The notes beneath the pieces were generated by a model. The model had not been told where the DNA came from, made no database searches, and saw only the letters and a list, made by a program, of their open reading frames with translations. From positions 310,001 to 374,000 of the forward strand of contig QEAR01000001.1 in the NCBI GenBank assembly GCA_006535965.1: 64,000 nucleotides of DNA. Reading direction: 5' to 3'. Positions 47,594 through 60,056 of the stretch are shown one piece after another (position 1 is the first letter of the stretch; the number at the start of each line of letters is the position of its first letter). The translations under genes and the position numbers were made by a program. The DNA comes from Spizellomyces sp. 'palustris'. Taxonomy: Eukaryota; Chytridiomycota; Chytridiomycetes; Spizellomycetales; Spizellomycetaceae.

Positions 47594-48480
47594 CTAGTTT
47601 GCGTCCTTCCCTGACCCACCCTGCAAGTTCTCCTCATGTTGCTTCAACGTAGCCAATAGGGTTTGTGGTGATCGCTGCAAAACGCCAACCAGAGTTTGGC
47701 CAGGATGGCTCAATATTCCCGCCAGTTCTGCCCGCAGCTGACCCAAAGAGGGTAGCTTCACAACCTCCGACAAAAGATCCGCCGTCAGCACTCCTCCGTC
47801 GAACTTGGCACCGACTACCAACAGTTTAGATTTATACTTCTTCGCAACCTCCGTGAAGTCTTTTGCCAAGGTTGGTCGGTCTTCATCCGTTGCATTAGAA
47901 AATGCCACACAGCATGGCCCAGCCAGTAGCATTTCCAACTTTCTCAAGTCCCCCTCATTTCCTTCTGCCGTTTTCAACGACGCCGCGCGATCTCTAATAA
48001 CAGCCCCAAAAATGTTGTTACGGATGGTTGCTATTACGAAGCCTTTCTCCCGAAAGTCGGACTTCAGCGCACTGTACTCCTGTGCGGTCAAGTTGTTGTT
48101 CTGCATCATAAAAACAGCTCGAGAAGACAGAACTTCCTGGTACTGCTCGAATAGGAATAGTCGACGCAGATCTACAGGATTTCCGCGCCGAGTCCGCTTT
48201 GGGTTGGCCAAAACCTGCCTCGCCCGCTCAGGCTGCAGAATTCCACCGATGGTTGCATCTGTAGCGGTGCAGTGAGTCAGACCAGAGTGTTTCAACGTAT
48301 CGATTGATAGCCATCTTAAAGCCCCGCGATCCTCGCGTACTTACAGCTTCGGACTGTTCCTGTTCGGCAGGCTGCTCTTGGGATAAGACTGGTATAGGGG
48401 TATTCACATAATAAATAAACGCTTGCAAGATACATTGTTTTCACAACCAGGTCATATTCTTACAATTTGAGTTGAAACAT
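47594..48480 (-). CDS. MRPL11: mitochondrial large-subunit ribosomal protein uL10m
   Basis: The stalk-base protein uL10 of the mitoribosome. Joined exon 1 and exon 2 give MFQLKFLIPRAACRTGTVRS, then YATIGGIL, a classic presequence with an RSYA-type cleavage site. A second intron (donor GTAAGTACGC, acceptor ...CCGCTACAG) leads into the main exon. The body reads LRRLFLFEQYQEVLSSRAVF, MMQNNNLTAQEYSALKSDFR, IRNNIFGAVIRD, LLAGPCCVAFSN and KLLVVGAKFDGGVLTADLLS. The C-terminus is LIGVLQ-like (TLVGVLQRSPQTLLATLKQH) and short. Divergent from symplekin. Confidence 0.9.
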
Positions 48481-48836
48481 TTCGTCGGCGACTGAGGTCT
48501 CCACGCAGTGCTATCGTCGCCTCCCTGAGAGTTAAACTTCATGATAAATCCATTAAGAAAGAGGAAAATCTGTCAGGAGCGGCATGTCATGCTGAATGGT
48601 TTGCCTAGCCATTCTGGGTACTAGCACCCACCTTGAAACTGTCCAAGCTACGCTTAAGGATTCCTAAAGCCAGGAGGACAAGCGGAGAGCTTGTTGATCT
48701 CAGTCGGTGCGCACCAAGGTCTTCTGCTAGATTCGCGCCTCCACGTGGTTTCGCGACTATGGCAACTGCAATGCACCTTATGCAACGCTTTCAGAGCAGA
48801 CACGCTGGCAAACGAACTTGCGGTCATCCGTCAACA
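48481..48836. promoter_or_regulatory. divergent promoter uL10m / symplekin
   Basis: A 356-bp spacer between divergent starts, if symplekin starts at 48837. The symplekin frame is open back to 48633 with several ATGs, so part may be coding or 5' leader. No TATA box or CACGTG seen. Confidence 0.4.
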
Positions 48837-51800
48837 ATGGCCGACCAGGCGGCGAACCAGGCGATAATGCTGCTCAATGCAGCAAGGACTTTGCAAGACA
48901 TTGGTCAACGAGTCACAGTTCTACATCAGCTTCACGAAGTCATGAAACGAGAACCTGCACTACTCGCGACTTTCTTTCCTATTGCTCTGGGGTTGGCTGT
49001 GGACCCGTCTGCCGACTTGCGCGTAGGGGTCTTAAGGTTAATTGAGGATACCACCTGTCGTATGACTGTTCCGGATGAAGCTAGAATGCTTGGTAGGTTG
49101 AAGCTCCCCAAATGGCTGGTGTCCAAGATGTATTTGTCCCCCGAAATTCCATATTCTCGAAGCTCTTTGTTTCTGCCAAATTATGCTATCTTTACATTAA
49201 GTCTTTTTCTACAGTTGCAGCACGTAGTGTAGAAGCTCTCACATTCCTTATGACCGACGAGAATCCCAATGTTATTAAAAGAATTGTGCGATGTGCCACC
49301 AGCATTTATCCATTCATATTTAAATGGATGTGAGTAATTGTGGAGTTTGAGATGAGCAAGGAGGTGGAAGTTACAACTGCATGCTGAACACACATTTGTA
49401 CGGAAATAAGGTGCAAGCTACCGGCAGATCAGGCGACTTGGCAAGGAATTGCAGGACTGAAAGTAAAGCTTTTTGCTCTGTTGGGACATTCCAATGACGG
49501 TGTGAAGGAAGGTGTCGTGCGATTTCTACACAAGCTCATCATGGTGCAGTCTCCGAAAGATGCGTCCGTGGTAAGTGTTCGTCTTCAGCCTGGTTGTCCG
49601 CCCCTAAATCCTACATTGGCTGAGTTTTCGAAAATACCTCATCATACGTAAGGTCGCCATAGGGACCGACAGTGTGTCCATCGATCTGTGCCCACCACAA
49701 CACCCATTTATAAACGTTCAGGAACTGAATGCCGAAGCTGTCGGCTTGTTCAATAGAATGCAAAGTTTCATTTCTATACCTGGCGTGTAAGTCCCCTTTT
49801 TCTCGTTAAATGCAGTGTCCATTATGGAAAGCATGGCCTATCTGGGCTTGCATGATGTCTATACATGAGCCGAAATTATCGAAATTGCGATTGGGTCAAT
49901 TGCACAACCTGGCAGCCATTTGTTCTGACACGGGCCACTCTCTCGATTTAGCTCGGCTGGACCCATCACCGCGAACCTTAACTGCATGCTTGGATTAACA
50001 AAAGCTCGGCCGCAGTACCTACAGCCAGTCCTCACCACGCTTGTACAGTGGGTGAACACACCGTCAACTACGCTCACCTTGGTGCAGAGAAGAAGTGTCG
50101 AACGTACTATTAAGATCGTCCTCATGTCTGCTCTAAGGTCGGCAGAATATTTTGTTCGTTAGAAGTCTGGTTAACAGATATCTTTACTCACATTACCCTT
50201 CTAGATCACCCGCCGCAGCTCCGTATGCCACTGTCTTGACAGATGCCCTGGTGAAACTTGGCACGAAAAGCCACGAAATTCAGCAAGCAAGACGACGTGA
50301 GCTAAAGCGATCAGCTCCGCCATCAACGCCAGAAGTGCTGTCCGACCCAAAACGACAGCGCACCAGCGGCGTACCGCAGTCAAGCACGCAACTTGATTTC
50401 ACCTGGAATACCACAAATGAAGCATTCCCGCAAGATGAAGCTCTGCAATTAGCCACGCAGATGTTGAATACCATAAACGCAAATTCATTGTCGCCAAACA
50501 TTATTGCTGAGCTTGTGGTCCAAACCCTTGCTTCCTGTACGACGCCTCGATGGGAACAGGGTGTTATGGTACGTGCCCATGAGGTCAGTTTGATTTGCTT
50601 TTCATCCTCACCTCACCGAATGTGTATTTTACAGAGATTTAAGCAAGTCAGCGGATTGGTGTCTCAACCTTCCGTACAACCGCCGGTAGCGGCCCTAAAC
50701 CGAGATCCACGGAGAGATCCCCGAATGATGGATGCTCAGCAATTTTTGGAATCAACGCCCCCAGCCCTATCCGAGAACGAAAACACCGCAAGTACCGACA
50801 CCTCGCTTGCAAAGGACGAAGAGCTGCCGTTGAAGTCGGACATTCCCGGAGACTCTTCTCTGTCAGGAAGAGAGGACGACGAAAACCTTGCAAAGTTACG
50901 CGCAGGGTCACCTAGCCAGATGGATATCATGTCTACTGACCAGTCCGAGGATCACTTGTCAGACTTAGCATCTTTCGAAAGCTCTGCTCGGGCAATAGTC
51001 CTTGATCTATCAAATACTGATCTACCCGAGCTCAGCGCGGATGAGCGGAGGCAACTGGCAAATGACGCAGTGAAACGCATCTTAAGTCTTGAACCGACGT
51101 TTTCATCGCAAGTTGCGATATCGACAGTCTCTGGCGCGCCTGGTGCACAGTCCTCAGGACAGTCGTCAGCCGGGCCCTTTAGTCTATCCGCTGCCAAGAG
51201 TGGATGGATGCTCGTACTTTGTCGATTAACAACCGCACTCTCTGACGGACACCCGGTTGCTAGCGAGTCTGAGGAAACCAATACTGGGAGCGGACGGGTG
51301 TCGGACGTAGTGAAGGGCATTATCATGGAGAGCTTACTGGAAGACTTCCGTGGAAGGTCCGTATTTTCTGTTGATTAGATGCTATGAGTCGTCCTACAAT
51401 GTGCTTTTGTTTTAGGCTTGAGCTCGCCGTAATATGGTTTCATCACCTGTGGTTGGAAGATGAACATCGAACACGGGCACAGAACGCAGAATCCTTGGAT
51501 GCTTCATCGAAACAGTATCCGATCTGGTTTCATCGAATCCTTGACAAAATCAGCACCACACTTGACCCGAAGGACAAAACCTTTGCAAAATTTCTGATTG
51601 ATGTTCCGGAAGTCACTGAAGAAGCCATCCACCGTGTAGTGAAGGGATATTGTGATGATCACGAAAGGTATGAAGGACATTGTTTTTGACGAGTCGATAC
51701 CGATTCTGATGTCACCGAGTAGGATGCAATTGGGTCTTTTCACACTTCAAGGTCTAATAAATCACCGCCCAGCTGTAAGAGCGGAATGCTTGAAACTTCT

Positions 51801-53768
51801 CCTGGAATATGCACTCCATCCCAGTACGTGTGAAGTTGTGCTCGGTGATATAACGATTCACTGACTAGGTCACATCCCTGTACAGCGAGATTGACCCGTT
51901 CCACAGCTATTGTAATGTGTAAGCGCTTCTTTACTGACCATCGCACAATCGGTCCAAAAGTAGAGGAATTTGCGCTGGAAGCCATTCGAGCTCTTTTGGG
52001 TCCACCTGAAGTTGGCGTCGTGCATTCAGACTCGACTGAACAAGGTGATCACAATGGTGTGCAAGAAGACAAAGACGGTGAAGATGAAGATATGGGCGTT
52101 AAAGAGGAAAAAGATGGGCATATGGATGCGGAAAGGCGTACATCGAATGGAGATATCACCCCAGATGACTGGAAAGAAGACGATGTTGTTAGACGACTAG
52201 AGCTCTATTTTGCACTTTGCAGCAAAAAACATGAGCTGCTGCTGGAGTTGTTTAAGCTGTACAAGGACTTCCACACCTCTGTCCAGCGTGCAGTGCGAAA
52301 AAATATCCCGCCGCTTATCAAAGCACTTTCTGCACAACCAGCCCGTCTGCTTCCCATCATTCGCGCATTCCCAGAAGGTTCCGACTGGCTCGTTTTACGA
52401 ATGGTGACTACCATGACCGAAAAACATCCCCCATCACCTCAACTCGTCAGTGCAGTTTGGAATGCCTTTGCTCAAAAGGATCTGGATGCAAGATTCCTTA
52501 TACCAATACTGTCAGGACTTGGGAGGGTATGCATTTCGTTGTCCTTTTTTTTGCATTCTTTTCCTGAAAATTGTTCCCCCGATGCTCTAGCCCAAAATTT
52601 TGCAGTATCTGCCTCGGATAGTACAGCTTCTCGACGGAAGTGACAAACAACGGACTTTGGTGAAAGACGCTTTCTTGCGGCTTGTCGACAGTCCAAGCCT
52701 GCAAAATGCTGCCGCTGCATCAGCAGGAACAGGGGTAGGCCCAGCGGTAAGTACAAATGGCGGCGACCGAGCGGCTCAACCAGGTGGAGGGGGCGCAGGG
52801 CCACCTCTCACACCTTCCGAGTTGCTTGTTGCTTTACATAACATGGAGGATACCGTCGGACTCAAAAGGGCGGTCGAAGGTGCGTGAACCCTAAATTTGC
52901 AACACCAATCCATAGCCTGTGCGTTGTGGAGTAGGCTTTAATATCTTTCTTCATTAGCCACTACCATCTGCTTCACATGCCAGAACGTCTTCAAGGGAGA
53001 GGTGCTTGCAGTTGTGTTGCAGCAACTGGTGGACCAGTCGAAACTTCCCACGCTCTTCATGCGCACAGTTATACAAAGCGTTAATCAGTACCCGGCACTA
53101 GTGAATTTTGTCACTAATATCCTTTTGAAACTGATCAACAAGAAAGTGTGGAGTGCTCCGAAACTGTGGGAAGGATTTATACGTTGCTGCTTGGTGAGTA
53201 CTGGCTATTTGCATTTGTTTGTTTGGACAATGATGAGAATCCCGGCACTTTTGAACGAGCTGGTGCCACGAGGGACAGGTACTGTGGGCGGAGAGGTTGT
53301 TTCCTATCAAATGTATGCAGTCAGAATACATCATGAACGCCAATGCTTGGTTGTTTTCCATTTCATTGCAAATGGATCCTGCTGTTGAGAAGTTTGCCCT
53401 GGAGGACTTTGTGTGACACAAATTCACGTGGCTTAACTCTGAATCACGTGGATATATTAATTAGCCCACTCATGATTTCCTTCCTACTTTGTTGGTAGAT
53501 TATCTTTCCGGCATCCATGCAAGTACTACAAAGCCTTCCACGACCGCATGTAGCGGATGCCTTGAAACGATCTCCAAAATTGAAATCAGCATTACAAGCT
53601 CATATTGCGCAATTAGAGCCAGAACAAAAGGCGAGGAGGGAAATACAGATATTTGTGTCGCTGGTAGAGAGTGGGGCACCAGCTGAGATGGAACAAGTAG
53701 GCACAGAGCATGAACCTAAACAAGAAATGGTGGAGGTGAAAGACGAGGGGAATGATGAGAAACGATGA
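48837..53768 (+). CDS. PTA1: symplekin / Pta1 (mRNA 3'-end processing scaffold)
   Basis: A HEAT-repeat scaffold of the cleavage and polyadenylation machinery. The ATG at 48837 begins [20 protein letters not shown]; in-frame ATGs at 48633 and 48759 are alternatives. N-terminal HEAT blocks include [60 protein letters not shown] and [20 protein letters not shown]. The middle exon (50208-51378) is acidic and disordered. The C-terminal symplekin region has [59 protein letters not shown] and [20 protein letters not shown]. It continues with [20 protein letters not shown] and [10 protein letters not shown]. The tail is acidic ([13 protein letters not shown]). Fifteen or so introns; a late one holds two CACGTG cores (53425, 53445). 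Edges of small exons are approximate. Confidence 0.88.
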
Positions 53769-54207
53769 CATTGAAACAAGGGACTGGTCGCTTTGCATGT
53801 ACATTTTAAACGCAAGAGCTTACTGTAGCGTCAGTAAATAATATTCGCTGTCAATCTTTTCTGGACATGGGAACAATCTGAGTATAGACGAAAGCATCCA
53901 CAGAAACGGCATGGATTGGAAAATTGATATCAACACAGCACATCTGTGTGCTAAGATTTCATTTACCCTAATTTGAGAACTATGTGGCACAGCAGGATGA
54001 GATCTGAAATTTGCTCTTGGGTACGAAGATACGTTGAACGGGCTAGCCTTGGCCATTTGACAGTGAGATTGAACTGGACGCCGTGCTTCTGTGCATTTGG
54101 TTAGGTGTATCTTGAGAGCGTTGTCGGCGACTGTTGTGCCAGATAGAATTGTCGTGGGTGACGCCGTCACACTGGTACCGAAAGTTCAGCGTGCATTCTT
54201 GACAGAA
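53769..54207. other. tandem intergenic spacer
   Basis: Between symplekin and BUD32 on the same strand. A TACTGTAGCGT string (53822-53832) is shared with the PP2C upstream region. A minus-strand frame at 53820-54170 has no recognisable motif. No gene seen. Confidence 0.5.
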
Positions 54208-55255
<1,048 letters not shown>

Positions 55256-56318
55256 ACGTTGTCCATATCCAACCTAGGTCACTAGCAACAGCTGGCTACA
55301 TGGCAGTCAATCAGATTGTTGTTTTTTTTTGCGTCCGGACGATATCCGAAAGTCGCAAGACAGTTCATACGGGTCTGGAGCAAGCGGAAACGTCTTGAGA
55401 CGCAATGCATGATGTCAAAGACTATTCCTTTGGTAACTCATCATACGATCATGATTGTAGTTGATCGGAAGGCTCTTTTCATAACACAATATGCCCCGAA
55501 TTAAGAAAGTAATAAATAAATGAACCAAAAGGGATCTTTTGGTGATGCATGATAACTTTCGAATCGTCTTTGGTTTGCGCCGACGATAGTTTTTTCAATT
55601 TCTGTTCATCAACAGCATACAGTGGACATTCGTGGATGATCCCGCAGTTTACAAGTGACTGCATGCCATTCACTTGACACAGTCACCATGCCACTAGCAC
55701 ATGGCACCTTACCATAAAAGGTAAGTCAGTGGAAGCGTAAAGAAGCAAAACCTGCGCCACATGCAAAAAAAAGCGCAGTCGTCCTCGCCTATAAAAGAGC
55801 GCGTTTCCCATCCCCCCCGCTTCTTCTGCATCCTTGCACAGGGGCAATACCTTCAGCAGTGAAGTCTCGACTGAGCTAAGGTTATTGACTAATTGAAAAC
55901 TTACCAATTACCCGTGGTGGGGCCACTGGCCACACCCAATTTTTGGCACCCTCTCATTATGAGAATTTATATTTAAAGGAAGAAATATATGGCATGTTTT
56001 TGTATTGGAAATTGCTGCATGTCCATTTGGCATATGGGCCAAATACAGAGAATGGGAATGGGATATTGCCGCATTGTATTCAGCGGCAGGTCGGATCCAG
56101 CGGCATGACACGTGATATGAAGGCTTCCAGAACGTAGTTTCATTGTTGCAACTGGCTGCTGTTGACGGCTATCCCACCAGAGACCTTGCTCAACGAAAAC
56201 ACATCTTCCGTATTTTCCTCTTCACCTTGCAGGTAATTGCATTTACCCAGAACACTTGCAAAACTCTAGAAGGCCACCTTGGCTCACACATACTTGTCAG
56301 CGCCCATCTCACTGAACC
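55256..56318. other. 1.06-kb intergenic region upstream of the rhamnose enzyme gene
   Basis: No gene recognised. A minus-strand frame at 55683-55907 has no known motif. CACGTG occurs at 56109-56114, about 205 bp before the downstream start codon. Confidence 0.5.
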
Positions 56319-57574
56319 ATGAACGGCAACGGAAACCACAGCCAAGAGGTATATAGCTGAACTTGACTTGCAGGAAAGCTCTAGACGTTGCATTGACTTT
56401 TTGATGGCTATCTGTGGGATGATTCACCTGTCTCTAGCGCTACCTTATCTTTGGTGCGAACGGATGGATCGCAGGATTGTTGAAGGAGCTGTTGGAGAAG
56501 CAAGGCAAGGAGGTGAAGGGCACCCTTGTCAGACTGGAAGAGAGAGAGGCTGTCTGCAAGTGAGTTGGTATGTGGCAAGGGGCGAATGGAATGCTTGGGC
56601 GCTGAACAATGTAATGTCCTGTGGTTTGCAGAGAACTGGACGCCTACAAGCCAACGCGCGTGTTCAACTGCGCGGGCGTAACAGGTCGACCAAACGTGGA
56701 TTGGTGCGAAGACAATAAGCAGGCCACTATTCGTAGCAATGTGATTGGAACGCTCAACCTCGCGGATTGCTGCTTCCTGAGAGGAATCCACATGACAAAC
56801 TTTGCGACTGGTGAGAAAGGGCCGAATCTTTTGGGTAGACATTCGTTCTTTTGACCCTCTACGTTCAGGATGTATTTACACCTACGATGAAAAGCACAAG
56901 GAACACGGTGTCGGATATACCGAAGAGGACGAACCTAACTTTGCTGGATCTTACTACAGCTACACCAAGGCTATGGTGGAGAAGGTAATGAGTGGTGTCC
57001 CGTTTCATATTCGCTATGTGAGAGCTGTCCTAACGCTATTTATCGGCTATCCAGATGATCAAGGTTTACGATAATGTACTGACACTCCGGCTTCGTATGC
57101 CAGTATCAGATGACCTGAATCCTAGAAACTTTGTCACTAAGATTACAAAGTAGGTTATTCCTATGGTCATACCGAGGTATACTTCCTAGGGACTAATCAA
57201 TTTTAATGAATAGGTACGAGCGAGTAGTGGACGTCCCCAACTCCAACACCATCCTCCACGATCTCCTTCCCGCTTCGCTTGTAATGGCGGAAAATAAGCT
57301 GACCGGTGTCTTTAACTTTACGAACCCAGGCGCCATTTCGCACAACGAAGTCCTTGCGCTCTACAAGAAGCATGTAGACCCCAACTTCGCATGGAAGAAT
57401 TTCACGGTGGAAGAGCAGAGCAAGATCCTCAAGGCGGGCAGAAGTAACTGCGAATTAGACACTACCAAGTTGACAACTACGTTGGCAAAGTTTGGTATTA
57501 CGATCCCTGAGATTCACGAAGCGTACGATGCATGCTTCCAGCGCATGGCGGTGAAGTTGAAAGCGGCTAAATAA
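56319..57574 (+). CDS. UER1: UDP-4-keto-6-deoxyglucose 3,5-epimerase/4-reductase (UDP-L-rhamnose synthesis)
   Basis: An extended SDR enzyme completing UDP-rhamnose formation after a 4,6-dehydratase, like plant NRS/ER (UER1). Exon 1 (MNGNGNHSQE) joins through GTATAT...TCTCTAG to RYLIFGANGWIAGLLKELLE. The nucleotide loop is GANGWIA (GxxGxxA; plants have GxxGxxG). Then come LDAYKPTRVFNCAGVTGRPN, VDWCEDNKQATIRSNVIGTL, NLADCCFLRGIHMTNFATG and YTEEDEPNFAGSYYSYTKAM (YxxxK catalytic pair). C-terminal blocks are VLTLRLRMPVSDDLNPRNFV, TKI, VVDVPNSNTILHDLLPASLV, GVFNFTNPGAISHNEVLALY and LKAGRSNCELDTTKL. Dehydratase domain absent. The partner gene is not in this window. Cytosolic; donor for cell-wall or glycoprotein rhamnose is inferred. 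Confidence 0.92.
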
Positions 57575-57767
57575 TCTAACGAGGCGTGCTCCCAAAAGAT
57601 GAGTAGGATTATGTCAGGTAGAGGAATTCAAGGGCCCTGCCATGTTATCTCCGTAGATAGGAACGCTCTTAACTTTGTACTTGTCTGTTAATCAAAGAGT
57701 GTGGATGCATCAGCAGATTCACTGGCCGAAAAATGATACAAGCGTTCTACTAACTCCCTACTCTAGC

Positions 57768-59146
57768 CTAGAATCCCTTGTTTGCTAGCATAGTAGCAAT
57801 TTCAAGATACAGCTCAATTGCATTGAATTTGCTCTCTTCAATCTGATCCTTTAGTTCTTCCTTCTTATCTTGAGTATGCTCTACCAGATCTTTTCCAATC
57901 TCTCGGGCTTTCTTCTGGAGTTGAGTATGTGCCTGTCGCACGTCCTGACCTTTGACCTCTGTGCCTTGCTTGAGAGCCTCTTCAACCTTCTCGACGGCGT
58001 CCAAATTCTTAACCACCGTTTCCCATCTCCAAGTATTCAGCAGATTGATCAAATCAATGTGGTCCGCTTTCAATGTTTTGATGTACTCTCCCCATTGCGC
58101 GGACTTTACACTCACCAAACCGTCATTGGTGCCCTCTACTGCCATGAGGTATTCGAATGTGAATCTAAGAGGATAAACGAATGGCTTTTGGTAGATGCTT
58201 TCCGTTCCGTCGGCACCGTAAGAAAAGTAGGAAACGTTGGGATCATTAGGTGTGGTGGGGTTGAACGTGTTGTTGACGTACGAAGGTGTAAGATCTGTGA
58301 AAGCGCGAATGTCGAGACTCGTGGATCGGTATAAGGTTGATATCACAGGTTCGAGGAGAGTAGATATGAATGGGAGTGAAGCAATGGACGACCCATGGTG
58401 AGGCGTGCCTATTGTAGTCAGCGACTTGCGGCACCACACTATCGTAAGTCCATATTCTTAATACACTAAGAGACGGTATTCATTCTTACGCTGACGTTAA
58501 ACTTGGGCCGGGAGCGGTCCGGCTTGAGGAGATGGCTAATCATGTATCGACAATCCAGACCGCCCTGCAAGTAACGCCGTAATGAGATTTTCATTTTATC
58601 TTACGCTCCACACCTGAAACGCACCATGGAGTGGGCAACTAAATTCACAGTGTTCCCTTCCGGCACCTTCGCCTCCAACACCTCTTTCAAGACTCTCGCT
58701 CTGACGCTGACATCCGCAGCTCTTGGTACCCGTGTTATTAACACATCACATCCAATAGTTGACAGCGCCTCCTTTATTCCGCGCCAATAGTGAAGACGAA
58801 GGAATTTCGGGCCTAGACTGGCAAAAGGATTAACATTCGGAACTTCTTGGTGCCGAACAGGAGGAGTCGGGGCTTACCCATCATGTCAAAGCCAAGTAGA
58901 CCTGAAAGGCAAAGAACGATTTAATATAGTAGGTGTCGAGCATAATGGGCTGCCACCATACATGCCATGGCATAGAACAATTGTATTTCTGGGCGCTTTG
59001 TACTTGTGCCAGGGGACAACCTTCCGCCGTGGATCCTCATGTACGTGTTTGCAAACTCTTGCCGATGCATGGAGATAACATATTTGGTGCCAAAAAGGAA
59101 CCTTTCTGGAATATCCGCTAACTTGAAGCAGGCGAAAGGGCGCCAT
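57768..59146 (-). CDS. TGL2: alpha/beta-hydrolase lipase, mitochondrial Tgl2-like
   Basis: A triacylglycerol lipase of the bacterial-type family that includes yeast mitochondrial Tgl2. The start MAPFRLLQVSGYSRKVPFWH resembles a targeting leader. Joined exons give KAPRNTIVLCHGLLGFDMMG (oxyanion loop), then LRLHYWRGIKEALSTIGCDV, LITRVP, VKEVLEAK-like KEVLEAKVPEGNTVNLVAHS and MGGLDCRYMISHL. The nucleophile Ser is in AHSMGG. SLTTIGTPHHGSSIA and VEGTNDGLVSVKSAQWGEYI carry the later catalytic loop; ADHIDLINLLN supplies the likely His. A Lys/Glu/Gln-rich helical insertion of about 55 residues (for example KKAREIGKDLVEHTQDKKEE) precedes the family-typical end FNAIELYLEIATMLANKGF. Three to four introns. 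Confidence 0.9.
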
Positions 59147-60056
59147 TTTTTTGGCGGATGTGGGCGAGAGGGTGTGTGGGAGCGATCTGACGGTTTGATG
59201 TGACGTTGCATGCTCAGGTAATCAAAACTTCAGGACGATCGCGACGTCGTGGCAGTCGACTGGTGGGTCAGGTCAAATGGACGACGACGAAATGTTCACC
59301 TTGGTCGCCGGCAGTCAAGATGTGTGCCATCGACCTATATCTTATTCATAACGTAGACAAAACCTCCTCACCCTCCCCTAGCATTGACAGCAAGATTTAA
59401 AAGAATTTGAACGGCAGAATTTCTTTGAAGCCCACTCGGCAGGCTTGCACAATTCGTTACTTATGTTTTCGCAGATACATATCTACAGTATGGGTATCTC
59501 TTGCACACAGTCAAGCAGCGCGGATAGATCCAACTCAAACTGCCCACAAAGCAGCGACTAGGCTATCACATAAATAGTATCGGTTGTTCTGCTAGGAAGC
59601 ACTACCAAGTTTTTGGGCGTGCCCACACCTTATTCCTATTAGTGGTGGTACCGTCGCCTTATGTCTGCCACTTACGACTGGAGCGCATGGACATTGGGGC
59701 AGATATAAAGGCAATATCACCAGGACTTTCAGACCAATTGTGCTGCAGAATACAGAATATGGCTAATTGACCCACTTCATTCGAGGTAAATGCCGTGTCC
59801 CAACCAAAAGACATTCCAGCTCCCAATGTTCCGGAGGAGTATGTCTCCCACATCACACTTGAAGGCATCTGAAGAGCTGAGGCTGTCACATTCTTTGCCG
59901 TTCGGAAGTGGTCAGTGCAGGGCGGGGCTTTCCGGAGGCGTATACTAGCAAGAATTCTACATAAGGCCTATTTAGGACCTTTTGGCTCTTTCTATTTGTA
60001 GTGTATTTTTAACAATGATAGATAAGGAAATGCTGGAGAATGCTTACATGTGTGGT
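59147..60056. other. 0.9-kb intergenic spacer
   Basis: Upstream of the lipase gene and downstream of the PPR gene, both minus strand. A minus-strand frame at 59659-59889 (GAGMSFGWDTAFTSNEVGQL) reads smoothly but has no known motif. No other gene seen. Confidence 0.45.

Noticed and set aside
59659-59889. Smooth 76-codon minus-strand frame
   Set aside because: No homology recognised, no splice context and no promoter; left as spacer.
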